Source of the DNA: Fragilariopsis cylindrus CCMP1102
Lineage: Eukaryota; Bacillariophyta; Bacillariophyceae; Bacillariales; Bacillariaceae
Reading direction: 5' to 3'
Length of the DNA stretch: 64,000 nt
Assembly (NCBI GenBank): GCA_900095095.1
Contig: FMBT01000364.1
Span: forward strand, 62,001 to 126,000
Under the pieces are notes generated by a model. It had not been told where the DNA came from. It saw only the letters and a list, made by a program, of their open reading frames with translations, and did no database searches. Made by a program: the position numbers and the translations under genes. This document shows, in pieces, positions 45,201 to 57,098 of this stretch (position 1 is its first letter; every line of letters starts with the position of its first letter).

Positions 45201-46623
45201 ATGAAGAGACAACGATCACCATCATTATGTTGTACTTGTACTACTACTACTGCTACTAGACCAACCATATCATACCGAATATTGCTATTCTTTTTGGCAT
45301 TATTTGCGATGTTTCCGTCAGCTGTACTTTCATTTACACAAAGTAGCATTCGTCTTTGTAATCAGGAAAAGTTCCTCATGCGAGTATCGATGACGACGAC
45401 GACGATCGCAGCTCCTGAAACTGTTGCAGTCGGTCCTCGCATTCCAATCAATGAAAACTTCCCTGGCCTCAAAAAGGTATATTCCAATCCGGATATATTC
45501 GTTATCAATAATTTTTTAGACGATCCGTACTGTAATGATTTAATTGATAAGGCACTTGAAAAGAAACTTGAACGGTCCCCTGTTGCATATGCTGGTGGAC
45601 GGACGACTTCAAAGATCTTGTTGAAATCTCCAGCAAAGGTCCTGTAGCTTGGATAAGTTTGGTTAGTGCCTGGTTTCAAGTTAAGGATAGCGGTGGGAGT
45701 CAACTTGATCTAGTAGTACATTCCTTGCAAAATTACGCAATTGTTTTTGTTTTGGTGACGGCACTTATTGGACTATTTACTTACTCACGAGCAGAAGGAT
45801 TGAAGTCGTTACGGACTAGCACATCAACAACTATAGACGATCTCAGCAATCCGTCCAGTGGAGCACGAGAATTCGTTCGACAATCCGCTAAACTCTTTTA
45901 TTATCCCGGTGATGATGATGATGATGACATAACATCATCGCAATCTTCTATTTTGCAACAGGAGGCAGCCCTGTTTGAAGCCCCCACCGTTATAAAATAT
46001 GAAAAAGATCAGATTTTAGGTAAGAAAATCGTGTATTGTATAATGAATGATGCATATGTTATGATTAAATAAATAATGAACTGGATGCACGTGCGTTTCA
46101 ATGACTGCTGAATATAACTTCTAATTCAATATCTTCTATCGATAACGTCACTTTTTGAAAATAAATGCTGGTGAATACTTACTTTCGGGAACAATGTATA
46201 TTAGCGCCTCACTATGATGCCAATCGATCGGCTGAAATAGAAGATGCCAATCGAGGTGGTCAGACATTAGCAACATTACTAGTTTATCTGAACGACGTTG
46301 AGAAGGGAGGACTAACTAGATTTGGAAAATTACTATCATCATCTGCTGCAACGAATACTATTAATAGTAATCAGACTTCAAACTTACTGAATAATAACAG
46401 TGGCGGTGATGGCGTTGGTGAAAAACTTGTTATTCAACCTAAAAAAGGAGATGCCCTTCTTTTCTTTCCTGCTGATCGTAACGGTCAATTCGACGCGAGG
46501 ACAGAGCATGAAGGAATGGCAGCAATCGATGAGAAATGGATTGCAAGGATATGGAAACACAAAAGACGAGTTCCTTCTCCTTTCGGACTTTCTGAATCGA
46601 CCCTTTCTAATAGTATTGACTGA
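45201..46623 (+). CDS. Prolyl 4-hydroxylase-like 2OG-Fe(II) oxygenase, membrane-anchored
   Basis: Hydroxylates prolyl residues, probably in secretory-pathway or wall proteins. The hydrophobic N-terminus ISYRILLFFLALFAMFPSA is a signal peptide or anchor. The middle has FVINNFLDDPYCNDLIDKAL and SPVAYAGG, then a second hydrophobic segment (YAIVFVLVTALIGLFTYS). A GT-AG intron (46020-46204) rejoins VIKYEKDQIL to APHYDANRSAEIED, giving the iron-binding HxD. GGQTLATLLVYLND, KKGDALLFFPADRNG, then RTEHEGMAAIDEKWIARIW supply the distal His and the 2OG-binding Lys. A single-base shift in the AAA run near 45611-45614 links the first two blocks (GRTTS to KDLVEISSKGPVAW). The P4H assignment is strong; the substrate is unknown. 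Confidence 0.83.
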
Positions 46624-47696
46624 GCTTTCATAAGATTTTCTATTCAGCAATATTTTATTGGTTTATGTCTCAATGAAATTTATAGCAATAATATGTATAT
46701 TCCGTTTCAAGTGATATTCCATTTATGGTTCCTATCTCCAGTATACCAATATCTACAGTACTTCTCTAAATGAGCCATGCAACCTCACTAGTTTGGGAAT
46801 GTAGCATGTCTGAGTAGCGCTTATGGTTTGGAAGTAAATCTTATTACTGACTGTAATACAATGCATTGTCACAAGTCAAGTTCCTGGACTATAATAAAGT
46901 TCTTATATATATATGTATTGCTCCTCATCTGTAACCAACCTTGTTGTTCCCTTGTTTGTTACCCCTTAATATGGCTAAATTTTTTATCCTCCTCGATTAC
47001 TGTATTAAATTTTTTAAACACGACTGATTTTCGAGCTAAATTAGTTTCTTTTTAAAATTAACGAAAGGCCCTGTCCTTACAATTGTAGGATTATTTTTAG
47101 TCGTGCTAGAATTGAAATTATTTACTCCCGAAATAAATAAATTGTTAGATTTGCTTTGCTTTTGTAGCGTTTCTTGTCAAAAAATCTTCAAACCAATAAA
47201 CCAATCAACCAAAACCAAAAATCAAGAATCAAGAATCAAGAACCATCATCATATCTGTAATGATGATGAGAATTTTCTACCGTCAAAGTGGTTTGATTTA
47301 CTGGTTGGACGACGCTAGAGGATCCTTACAGTACTATGATACGATTTCGTATGGGGGATGCTATAGCATAGCTCTACGCTGCAGTGTCATCAAAACACCG
47401 ATATCAAAACGACGCGATCAAGTACAAAGTACGACATGTATTAATACTCGGTTACAGCATTATCGGTAATAAAACCACAGAGATTTAGAAAAAAAGTCCT
47501 AAAGTAGATAATGAAATAAAAAATTATCAGGACTCAGCTCTTCTTTGAAAGGGCTAAAACTTGTTCTTTTGACTTAGTGTACAATTCGAAAAGCCACCAC
47601 TACTCATGCATACCTTTTCAAATCTTCAAACCAAAACGTAAACAACAAACATCAGGGACTCCTGCCAATTGATTAAACACCTCCCGTCCAACGAAA
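46624..47696. other. Intergenic region
   Basis: About 1.07 kb without a supportable gene. It contains a short triplicated AATCAAG word at about 47220-47240 and TA-rich tracts near 46905. Confidence 0.45.
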
Positions 47697-50567
47697 ATGA
47701 TATCTATTTTCCCCATGAGAACACTGATGCTGCTATTTTCGCCCATCACTTTTTATCATCAAGTGGCGTATGCTTCGCAATCCATATTACCATTGCTTCA
47801 ATATGACTTAACGATGGATAATTGTCACAATACCGAGGCAACCTTTGTCAACGAAGGAATCCTCGGCAAGGATTCATTTGAACTTCTTCGCAATGTTAAT
47901 ACCACATCATGCACGTTCGGCATGGGAATTGAAAGCAATTACTATGAAAGTTATCGTGCTAATAGTAATCAAACATCAACGTCGAAATCATTATATGCAT
48001 CCAAGCCTATTGGGTCGTTGTTGGAAAGCTTGGAAAACAATGATGGTCACACTTCTACTAATAGCGGAAACGGTTTCACTCTATCGTTGTGGATTCGACC
48101 CCATCAGATTCATGGCTACAAGAACACAAATAATCACGACGACGATGTAGCTACATCTTCAAGGGCTGTTTTGACTATTGGATCTAACACATTTCATAGG
48201 AAATCATCCTCTACTACTGGGTTGACATTATGTGAAAAGTCTGAAATTGATTTACAATTATCAATTGTTGCGAAGGATATGTTAGAAATAGTGTATCGAA
48301 CCAACGATCAATATTTCGAGCCTTGCCAACGAATAATAGCTAATGTGTCCTCCTTGTGGGACGCCGCCGACGACGACGACGACGACACTTCGCTGATATC
48401 ATCAAAACCTACTCAAATCTCGATTTCGCTAACCAACTATCACCAGCGGATTTTTGTCAATGGCAAAACTATAGCTCGGAGAAACGAACAGTTCGATCCC
48501 GATCTGAAACATTGGAATCCGAGTAGTATACTTCAATTCTTTACCTATCCATCATCTGATGGATATCATAACTCCCCTCCTTGGGATGGTCAGCTTTTTC
48601 GATTTTCATTGTACAGAGATATATGGGATAAAGGTCAAGTTACATCAATTATATCCGAAGGATTGCCTCCGGCACAGCCCTTGGGTTACCCAAAAGTAGC
48701 TACTATCTGCGAGGATGCTTGGGATGAAAATAATGAAACCCTGCAACAGATCGAAATGCCGTACTCCTTTTTGGACATTGAAATAGAAAATCTTTTGACC
48801 TCTCTTGAATTACCAAACCATCCAGCTGCGAATGTTCGCCATTATATTACACGGTTTCCATCGAGGGGTTCTCTTTTCTCCGTAGTGGATGGACGTAAAA
48901 TAGAGCCAGATGGGAAAATTCCGGTACTTGTAAGCGATGTAGATCGACTTGTCTATTTACCCAGAAAGGATGAGCATTCAGAGTTTCGTGGTCTTACATA
49001 TACCACATTTGACTACTGTGTCACTACAAATAAGATAATTGCATCTTCACAGTGTGTATCGGCAACTATTTCGGTGGTAGTTGATCCTGTTAATGACCCT
49101 CCTGTGGCAACTATCCCTCCAACCTATTTTGTACATGAAGGTGTCAACGAAGAGGCGCAGGCATTATTACTAACTGGGTCAGATGTCGACAAGGGGGATT
49201 ATATTCAATCCATACAGATTACTTCGACACCCAAATCGGGATATCTATCTTTAAGTGTCTCATCTTTTCGAAAGGAAGATAGGTTACTTCATGGTACCCT
49301 GCTATCAACTGTGAACAATACGATATCTGGAAAGGAGGCATACGTAGAGTATCTATTCACAGATTATGACAAAATTGTGATACAAGACTCGTCTGTTACC
49401 GATGTTTTCCGATTTCGTGTGCAAGATAGTGTGGGTAGCTGGTCGGAGGAATTAGAGGTAAATATTCAAGTTTTAAGCAGTGTCTCATCCTACTCGATCG
49501 GAGCGATTGATCATTGGATAGCACACATGATTAATACTGAAGGGATTAGTCATCAAATAACGGGTAGGGACTCGTCAGGTTTGAATAGGACTGTTGGATT
49601 CTTCGTGGAATCGCTCCCTACAAAAGGAGTCATGCTATACGAAGACGGCGCCCCGTTAGTGGAAAATCAAATTGTTGAATCTCACGGAATGTTTATGGAT
49701 TCTGACATAAAGGTTGAAAGACTTAATCTTACTTACGTCGGTATACCTATTTTATGCGAGCAAGGCGATTCCCTGCTTATGAATGACACATTGGCGTATC
49801 AAGTAGTGGCTCTCGGTACAGACAACGAGGTTATGAGTGTTTCTTCAACAAAAGAAGAACAAATTACCGTGGTGTGCGCTGTGGAAAAGCTCTCTATACA
49901 AGTATCGGATCCAGAAGAAGAGATGATTGTATCCGAGTTTGTTTCAAGGGTGGATGATAACTGCGGTGGGTACATGTTTGATTTCACAGACGAATCAAAG
50001 AAATTATGTAGTGACGTTGCCTTAATTTTTGGTTTCCAGGTGAAAAATACCGAAAAGCTACCAGAACCGGTGTTTGTCTCCATCACAAGCTACGAAGGGC
50101 TCCTCTCGTTGAATAAAGATTATCTTTCGGAAATCACTCCACTTTTTGACCAACAAACCATGCGAACGAGTATTCGTTTTCTATCGCCTTCCGATAAGCT
50201 TGGTGATATTTTATCTGCAATACATTTCCAAAGCAACACAGTCGGCATAGGTGAGATCCGAGTCGTTCTACAGTACGGAAGATGTTATCACAAAGAAATT
50301 TTCCTTCTTGACCATGAATTTTCTGAATCTGCAACAGAGTGCTACAAAGTTGAAAGTGTCGTTACTGTGACCGTACAACAGAACCCTGAAGGGTATCAGA
50401 AATCACACTATCCATTCCCGTGGGTTTCTCTTCTTATTATTCTGATCTTAGGGCCTATTTTGTACATGAAAGGGAGAGCCAGACAGGCCGTAGAAGATAT
50501 CTGCGTTGATTGGAAGGAGGAACATATGTCTGATCCTACCGCTGACATTCCTCTGGATATCGACTGA
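47697..50567 (+). CDS. Large type I membrane protein with LamG-like and cadherin-like regions
   Basis: An intact single exon of 956 residues. The N-terminal signal peptide is MRTLMLLFSPITFY. A concanavalin/LamG-like part (about residues 40-330) has GFTLSLWIRP, ISLTNYHQRIFVNG and WDGQLFRFSLYRDIW, which is the usual beta-sandwich pattern. Repeated cadherin-like or CSPG-type segments follow, marked by TFDYCVTTN, VVVDPVNDPPVATIPP and a later VQDSVGSWSEELEVNIQV. One transmembrane helix, WVSLLIILILGPILYM, sits near the C-terminus, with a short acidic cytoplasmic tail. It probably sits at the cell surface or in a vesicle membrane and binds glycans or other proteins. No enzyme signature is present. 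The exact family is not recognised; this class is common in stramenopiles. Confidence 0.7.
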   Translation: MISIFPMRTLMLLFSPITFYHQVAYASQSILPLLQYDLTMDNCHNTEATFVNEGILGKDSFELLRNVNTTSCTFGMGIESNYYESYRANSNQTSTSKSLYASKPIGSLLESLENNDGHTSTNSGNGFTLSLWIRPHQIHGYKNTNNHDDDVATSSRAVLTIGSNTFHRKSSSTTGLTLCEKSEIDLQLSIVAKDMLEIVYRTNDQYFEPCQRIIANVSSLWDAADDDDDDTSLISSKPTQISISLTNYHQRIFVNGKTIARRNEQFDPDLKHWNPSSILQFFTYPSSDGYHNSPPWDGQLFRFSLYRDIWDKGQVTSIISEGLPPAQPLGYPKVATICEDAWDENNETLQQIEMPYSFLDIEIENLLTSLELPNHPAANVRHYITRFPSRGSLFSVVDGRKIEPDGKIPVLVSDVDRLVYLPRKDEHSEFRGLTYTTFDYCVTTNKIIASSQCVSATISVVVDPVNDPPVATIPPTYFVHEGVNEEAQALLLTGSDVDKGDYIQSIQITSTPKSGYLSLSVSSFRKEDRLLHGTLLSTVNNTISGKEAYVEYLFTDYDKIVIQDSSVTDVFRFRVQDSVGSWSEELEVNIQVLSSVSSYSIGAIDHWIAHMINTEGISHQITGRDSSGLNRTVGFFVESLPTKGVMLYEDGAPLVENQIVESHGMFMDSDIKVERLNLTYVGIPILCEQGDSLLMNDTLAYQVVALGTDNEVMSVSSTKEEQITVVCAVEKLSIQVSDPEEEMIVSEFVSRVDDNCGGYMFDFTDESKKLCSDVALIFGFQVKNTEKLPEPVFVSITSYEGLLSLNKDYLSEITPLFDQQTMRTSIRFLSPSDKLGDILSAIHFQSNTVGIGEIRVVLQYGRCYHKEIFLLDHEFSESATECYKVESVVTVTVQQNPEGYQKSHYPFPWVSLLIILILGPILYMKGRARQAVEDICVDWKEEHMSDPTADIPLDID

Positions 50568-51807
50568 AGCTGTAATATCCTGAGGCAACATGTACTAGAG
50601 GCATATCTTAATTCTTAAGTTGAAAACATATTGTAAACCAAACTTGCAAACTTTACAACATTGTCCTGTACTTTATAGAACTCTAATTTCACTTGTTCAT
50701 GATGCTAATTCTAGAAGGAATAATAGAATATTTAACACCAATAACTGCACGGTATGCAGTTGTTGTCCACCATAAAATGTGATAAGTGCTATAGAATACA
50801 GTATCAAGTATAAGCTATCTGTACTTGTACCACTGTTGTTACTGTTTCAACCCTTTCCCTCCCGGAAGCAGATTTTTAGTTGATGTATGGGTATTCCTCT
50901 AGTAGTTTTATTGAAGTACTAATAAGAATGTCAAGGAAATATCAATAATCCAAAACAAAGATCAATAATGAAAGCAACGGCACGGGACTGAACCGAGTTG
51001 TTAAGAGTGACCCCTTTTAGTCGGCGTTAAAGATAACCATTTAATGGCTACCGATTAGGCTGTAATGTTCTGAGTCTCTTCAACACATCTATTGTAAGCA
51101 TTTTAGGGAAGGAATAATGTTTATATTAGATATTCATACCTATAGATAGAGTACTACCTTACTCTTTTTAGGCGTTGAATTTTGCAAAAAATGAATACTA
51201 CTGATTTAATTTAACTCATTAATTTACTATGTGATATATATATATATGAATATATATATATATATATTATTAATCTAGCTAGTTTTTAAGTAGATAATAT
51301 GTATAGCAGACTATTATGTCTTTAAACTTGCCTCCGGTGAGTGAGGAAATGAAACACTTCGGTAGAATGGTATGAATATAAAGAACAACAGTGTTTAATC
51401 TGTTCAAGAAGACTATACTATTGGATCAGATCCCAATTGTTCTATATATTTATCAAAACAACACATAATAAGGGTACAAAATCGTGAAACGGTTCACGTC
51501 TCTTTCATTACCGGTATCTTCGAAAAAGATACTTTTTAAATTCTGTATTTTAAGTTTTTATCCACGTATGAATTGATGGTCCAGTCATGTTCGAATGTCA
51601 AAGAAAATAGTATTTACCGGTAACGGTAATAAAGTCATAGCTTAAATACAGTAGATGGATTGTTCGATTCGAAGATATTGGTGACAACCTCTTTTCTGGT
51701 GTCGATATATGCATTTGACCAAAAACTTAAACTACTGTACATATTGAAATTGATAATTTAAAACGCCGTCGTCGAAACTGATAGCAACTGCCTCTCTTTC
51801 ATTCAAT
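50568..51807. other. Intergenic region with TA microsatellite
   Basis: About 1.24 kb with no gene. It holds an interrupted (TA)n tract at 51233-51267 and two ACCGGTA-containing words (51511, 51615). Confidence 0.45.
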
Positions 51808-52681
51808 ATGAATCCATCTATTGGACATTTTTCGTGTGCCTTTTTGCTATTGCACATGCTTCTCCTAACATCTTTCAGAAAAGTCGAAGGTGATGGTGTT
51901 GAACTTTTTAAGAGATGGGACATAAGGTATGTTCACTGTGCATGTATTACGGATGATGCGAATAACAATACTTCGTTTCCATAACTTAAATCTTCTCTTT
52001 CCATTAATTTTTTAAAAATCATTCTACATCAGCGATCCTAGTGCTATGATATGCCGAGAAGGTATTAAAGACGATAATGTAGCGTTAGACAGCAATAGTA
52101 CGAGTGACTGTAAGGATCCATTATCTGCTCTACGGTTGGAATACACAATTCACAAACTCGCGAAGTACGCCAAATATCAAATATTACATAACGACTGCGA
52201 GAAAGAATTTGATATTGGAACAGAACCAGTACAAGGTACTGTAATATCTTTATCTCCTGAATCTAACGGTGAAGACGATACTGCAACTGCATCGGTCGAG
52301 TTCTTTCCCGTAGTTGTTTCCTCGTCGTCATGGTCATCGTGGTGGGGGAGTCTAACAGGGAAAAAACAGAGTATATCAGAGAAGAAACAGACCGTAGAAT
52401 TTTGTTTGCGGGTTGGTTTGTGGACATCACCTCAATCTGATGCGATGGAAGTTAATTTTCGGGAAACCATTGTATCGTTGACCTATTATAATTCGAAGGA
52501 CAAATATAACAGGACGAAAGAAAAAGATCGTGACGTATCCTCCTCGAACGATACAACAGTTCAAAGAAAAGAATATGTGATCGAAAGGGTGTCTGCAACG
52601 CCTAAACCATTGCGTTCTATAACCGTCAATGTCATGGGATCATCTAGTACTATAGAAAAAACAGAAAATGACGAACTGTAA
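51808..52681 (+). CDS. Secreted protein of unknown function, two exons
   Basis: Exon 1 (51808-51926) encodes MNPSIGHFSCAFLLLHMLLL, a signal peptide. After a GT-AG intron (51927-52032) exon 2 continues in phase with DPSAMICREGIKDDN. The mature part has four Cys, of which ICREGI, DCKDPL, NDCEKEF and EFCLRV may pair, mixed beta-strand and charged segments, and a Ser/Trp-rich loop (SSSSWSSWWGSLTGKK). About 250 residues in total. I recognise no family. The spliced frame is open throughout and codon use resembles neighbouring genes, so it is probably real. Exon 1 is inferred from the signal peptide and the clean junction. Confidence 0.55.
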
Positions 52682-53544
52682 AGAAAAACGCATTTATGTC
52701 CAAGATCCAAGTCATATACAACAATTACAAAACAAAACAAAAACGTCAATCGCATATTTATCTGCTATTCATCATTTATACAGCTAATTCTAAGCTTATT
52801 TTCCAGCTAGCTAGTACTAATTCTTAGTATATGTTGTTGTGTATCAAAAATATGTAAATAAGTGGATTGCAATCACAGCTATGAATAGATGCAAGGAATG
52901 CTGGAAATTGCAAAAGTTAGAGCCCTCCTCATTTATGGTTTCATAGCTTCTATCAAACATTAACAGTATTAATCAATCAATTGACCCCTGCTCAATGTAT
53001 TAATGCATTCTATTTTAGCCTTTCATAACCTGCTATAAAGATATTATACTCAAAATACAAAGTGTAGTAATAGATAAATCATAGTTCTTAAAAGTTATGA
53101 TAGCAAGAAATGAATATCTCTTTTGGTACCACAAAGTGCCCCTATTTACCGAAGGTACACGTGATGAGCTTTCCCTATTCTATTTGGATAGATGATAGAT
53201 ATCATGTACAACACATCAACATTATTTGTGCGCCACATCATATTTTCCATGACTGAACAATCTCTTCTTCGACTCGTTCGACTCAATCTATTGCTAGCGT
53301 CCTCTTGCTGCACCTGCTTCCATGCGCATCGATATGTTTCGAAAAATTGAGGTCAAAGTACTGTACGAAGTAGTACTAGTACTACCGCGGTACAAAAATG
53401 TAGGTTTTAACTCAAGTAGTGAAACAACAATAAAACACATTCAAGTTTATAATTTGCTCAATAAATGGCAAAATCTATCCAACGAAAATAATAACTTTCT
53501 TTCATCCTTCTAAAAAATACATATATACATTTCAAACGTCAACA
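52682..53544. other. Intergenic region upstream of PSMB3
   Basis: About 860 AT-rich bases. A TTCGACTCGTTCGACTCAAT motif at 53269-53288 and AGTACTGTAC/AGTAGTACTAGTACT words at 53356-53382 lie 160-275 bases before the proteasome gene. No gene is seen. Confidence 0.45.
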
Positions 53545-54162
53545 ATGTCAATTCTTGAATACAATGGCGCTGCCATCATTGCCATGGCTGGAAAAGGGTG
53601 CGTTGGAATTGCGGCGGACCGTCGCCTTGGAGCGCAACTCGCAACGATCGCATGTGATTTTACCAAGGTCTTTCGAATGTCCCCAAAATTGTACGTTGGA
53701 TTAGGTGGTCTTGCGACGGATGTTCAAACCTTACACCAGCTATTGGAATTCCGTTTGGGCTTGTATCGATTGAAGGAGGAAAGAGAAATCACCCCCAAAG
53801 TCTTCTCTCATCTGCTCGGTCAGCTTTTGTACGAGAAGCGGTTTGGCCCGTACTTTATTGAGCCAGTCGTTGCAGGCTTAGACGAGAAGACGGGTGAGCC
53901 TTTTTTAAGTGGAATGGATCTAATTGGTGCTCCTGTAGATACGAAAGATTTTGTTGTGACGGGAACCTGTACCGGAAACATGTACGGTATGTGCGAGGCG
54001 CTTTTCAAACCAGATATGAATCCGGAGGAACTCTTTGAGACACTCGGGCAAGCTCTTCTGAGCAGTGTAGATAGAGATGCGTTATCTGGTTGGGGTGGAG
54101 TTGTGCATATCATCACAAAAGATGCTGTCATTACGAGAGAATTGAAGGGAAGAATGGACTAG
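53545..54162 (+). CDS. PSMB3: Proteasome subunit beta type-3
   Basis: Non-catalytic beta-3 subunit of the 20S proteasome core. The single intact exon gives 205 residues, matching the family length. Signatures are [19 protein letters not shown] at the start, [64 protein letters not shown] and a C-terminal [15 protein letters not shown] followed by LKGRMD. It lacks a propeptide and an N-terminal catalytic Thr, as expected for beta-3. Assignment is secure. Confidence 0.97.
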   Translation: MSILEYNGAAIIAMAGKGCVGIAADRRLGAQLATIACDFTKVFRMSPKLYVGLGGLATDVQTLHQLLEFRLGLYRLKEEREITPKVFSHLLGQLLYEKRFGPYFIEPVVAGLDEKTGEPFLSGMDLIGAPVDTKDFVVTGTCTGNMYGMCEALFKPDMNPEELFETLGQALLSSVDRDALSGWGGVVHIITKDAVITRELKGRMD

Positions 54163-54675
54163 GAAGTGTGCTGTGCTGTGATGACTGACCGGTACTCCAA
54201 AATAGTAAAATGACAATAATAACATTATAACACTACGGCATAATAAAAATCGACGAGATTAAATTCAAACTGAGATATTAAGCCTAATTTTTCATTTTGC
54301 TACTACCATTCCCCAAACGAAGTATTATCTAATAAGCAAATCTATCTCCGACCGACTAGTAATTCCATGGTATATAAGAAATTTTATGCCAGGAATTCTA
54401 TCTAAAAATACATTCAATCATTACAGAAAAGGAAAGTAACCTCGTATTCTCTGAATCCATATTATTCTAGCTTTAAACATTTTTAACAAGACTGTATTCA
54501 TTGTCTAGTGTTCTATGCAGGAATTCAAATCTCTTAAGGATCTGTTAGTAGAAATTTGGAATGATATTACTATCTTGGACTATCCCCTCCATCAACCGAA
54601 ATGAAACAGATACATTTCAATCAGATCAAAGACACACCAACTTGATGAAAATATCATATAGGTTTCCCCTCTCCC
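54163..54675. other. Convergent 3' intergenic region
   Basis: About 510 AT-rich bases between the 3' ends of PSMB3 and the minus-strand gene. Nothing further is identified. Confidence 0.45.
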
Positions 54676-56200
54676 TTATACAGCAACAGCCTTGTCACCA
54701 TCTTCCATCATTAAAGCCGCAACTCGTGCATTGCCATTAGCATCGTCATCTCTTTGTTCTTTGACTCTTTCTCCACCTCGAGTCGACTCAAGAGGAGAGC
54801 GAGAAACGCGAAGAGCCCAGTTAGCCACGATACTCAACAGCTGTCCTCTCTCGGAATTCGGGCGGGAAAGTATCAATTCACGGATGATTCTATCGTGCAA
54901 AACATCGAGTTTTTTCACTAAAACTTCCGAAAAACTTTCGTTTGGCCGATGACGAGGGATTGTGCGTTGCTGAACATTCGGTAGATCTAGCATTTCCGAA
55001 ACAGGATCCCTGGTCGTAAAAGAACGATCAGAAAAAGGAAGCCCTGTCAAGGTGTCAAGATCAAGAGATGGAGCCAGCTGATCCGGAAAACAATGATGCA
55101 TGTTCGTTGCGTGACTACCTGGATGGTGATAAGTAGAATGGCTTCGACGGAAAATATCTCCTGGCGAACGACACCGGTTCGGTTCAGAACAAGTAGGAGT
55201 CAAATGGTCGTTTCCAGACGAATATATCACCTCATTTGCCATAAATGACGGAATGGGGTGAAAGTTGAGACCACCAAAGCAACCATCACTGGATTCATTA
55301 CGTTGAATACCCATAGACGACGTTGAGGCAGTATTCGGGGATACATTAGCAAATGGATGCTGATCAACCGAATTCTTGACCTTACAAGGTGAGGGGGGAG
55401 GAAGAGCCCCTGGCATAAGTGGAAGGCGATTGGATCTCGATTTCGGTTTAGTTTTAGACTTCGAACGTTTCTGCTTCGTTGAATATGTTTCTGCAGAAAT
55501 GGTCGACCCGTCATCGGTAGTTGCCACCTTCCGTTTTGGTTTCCTCTTTGACTTGGCGAAGTTCTTCGAAGAAATGGAATTCTTCGAGGAAATCGAGTAC
55601 GAGTCCTGGCTAATACCCTTGTTTGCAGCCCGTTTCACCGAAAAATAAACGTGTAGTAAACGGAACTCGTCATCCTCATCGCCGTCACGAGAGTACATAG
55701 TCCAGAGCGCTCCTCCTTTTTGCGATGCGTAGGCGGGATTCCCTTTCGGGTAACAATATCTTTGCTGGATCGCCGTTGGCCTGGGAAATTGCGGTCCAGA
55801 AAGACTCCATTGACACCTCTCTAATGGCGGATTTTCCATTTCTAAATGGGCTAGATGCGGAGGAATCGCGGGACTTTCTTCGTGTTTCTTCCGATTTTTC
55901 TTTTTGTCAGGCCTGAGCAAGACGTAGATTCCATCTATCTCGATCAATGAAAAGCCACGGTATATCCAGGAGAGAAAGATACAATATGAGATGATAATAG
56001 ATATTATTTGTACAGAGAAGTCCATATATGTCAATAAAAAACGTACCATCGAATGCATATGTTGGAGGAGAAAGTCTGAGGCCTTCAGGACCGACTGGTA
56101 CAATTTGAAACTTCAAGCCCGGTGGGGGCGGCTTTTTATCGTGGAGACTTTCAAAGATAGCTCTCACGTCTTCATTATTGAGCTTGCGGATCGTGTTCAT
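54676..56200 (-). CDS. Low-complexity basic protein of unknown function, two exons
   Basis: Exon 1 (56200-56047) begins MNTIRKLNNEDVRAIFESL. Exon 2 (55934-54676) joins in phase to give AFDDGIYVLLRPDKKKNRKK, and total length is 470 residues. The acceptor at 55935-55936 is chosen because it keeps both a continuous frame and a sensible junction. An N-terminal ordered part includes LERCQWSLSGPQFPRP and LWTMYSRDGDEDDEFRLLHVYF. It is followed by Ser/Lys-rich stretches with nuclear-signal-like clusters (KSKRKPKRK, KQKRSKSKTKPKS), Pro- and His-rich segments, and a helical C-terminal region (VLVKKLDVLHDRIIRELIL). No family is recognised. The basic clusters suggest a nuclear location, by inference only. 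Confidence 0.6.
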
Positions 56201-57098
56201 GATGGTTGGTGTTGTTGTTAGTATGATATTCGACGGCGATGTGTACAAGTGTGTAAATCAATATAACTTTTTGCTTTTGTGCTTCATCAAAATTATGAAC
56301 GAAAGTTGTGCGAGTTTCCACACTGTCGCTCGTGCATGGTAAAATAAATGGTATTCCAGGCCCTGTACGTTAAGCATCGTCGTCAAAACACACTTGATCC
56401 CTCTCGAGAAACTGACAAACATGTATTGCAACGGATTTTCCATATCATCACGGTTTCATTTTATTCTAAAGTACTGTAGTTATCTTCGTTTTGAGTTGAT
56501 CTTTTTATCTTTTTGAGTTTTGAGAACACGAAAGGACGAAAGATACTGTACGAATCTGAAAACAGCGCACATCGCCAAAAAATCTTGATTTATTCTGTTT
56601 TAGGTCGGGATTATTGGTTTAATCCCTCCTCATACGGTACAGTCATACCGGTAGCATATAATCATAGCATACAATCATACAATTTTTAAAAGAATACAGG
56701 GCCATACACATTTATTCAATACTTTTTTAAAACTAATTCAGCTCAATGACGTCATCAGAGCTACTGTACGCTGAAGAAAATCATTCATTCATTCAGCCTC
56801 TGACTGTACGTCGTGCTCTCGCACACTTTGTTTTTTGTTTACTAATATGATGGAACACACACGAGAATGAATGAATCAATCCCCCGCATGATACACATCA
56901 TCATGAAACACAACACAACTAAACGAAACGAAACAAAACAAAACACCACATAACATCGTCAGAGTACAACTCTTTTGCATCGTAATTACATTCGATTTCC
57001 TCTTCTACTAGAGTATTGAACTGTATTGTATACATATAACAGTAATAAAATATCACAAACATAAATAACATTCCAACATCTTAAGCTGCAAAGAGAAA
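56201..57098. other. Divergent intergenic region
   Basis: About 900 bases between two divergent genes. CATTCATTCATTCAG/GAATGAATGAATCAATC words occur at 56785-56880 and (AAACA)n at about 56930-56945, plus TACTGTA words. No gene is supported. Confidence 0.45.

Noticed and set aside
51233-51267. (TA)n tract as a possible origin or terminator
   Set aside because: Simple AT microsatellite in an AT-rich spacer; nothing ties it to replication or termination.
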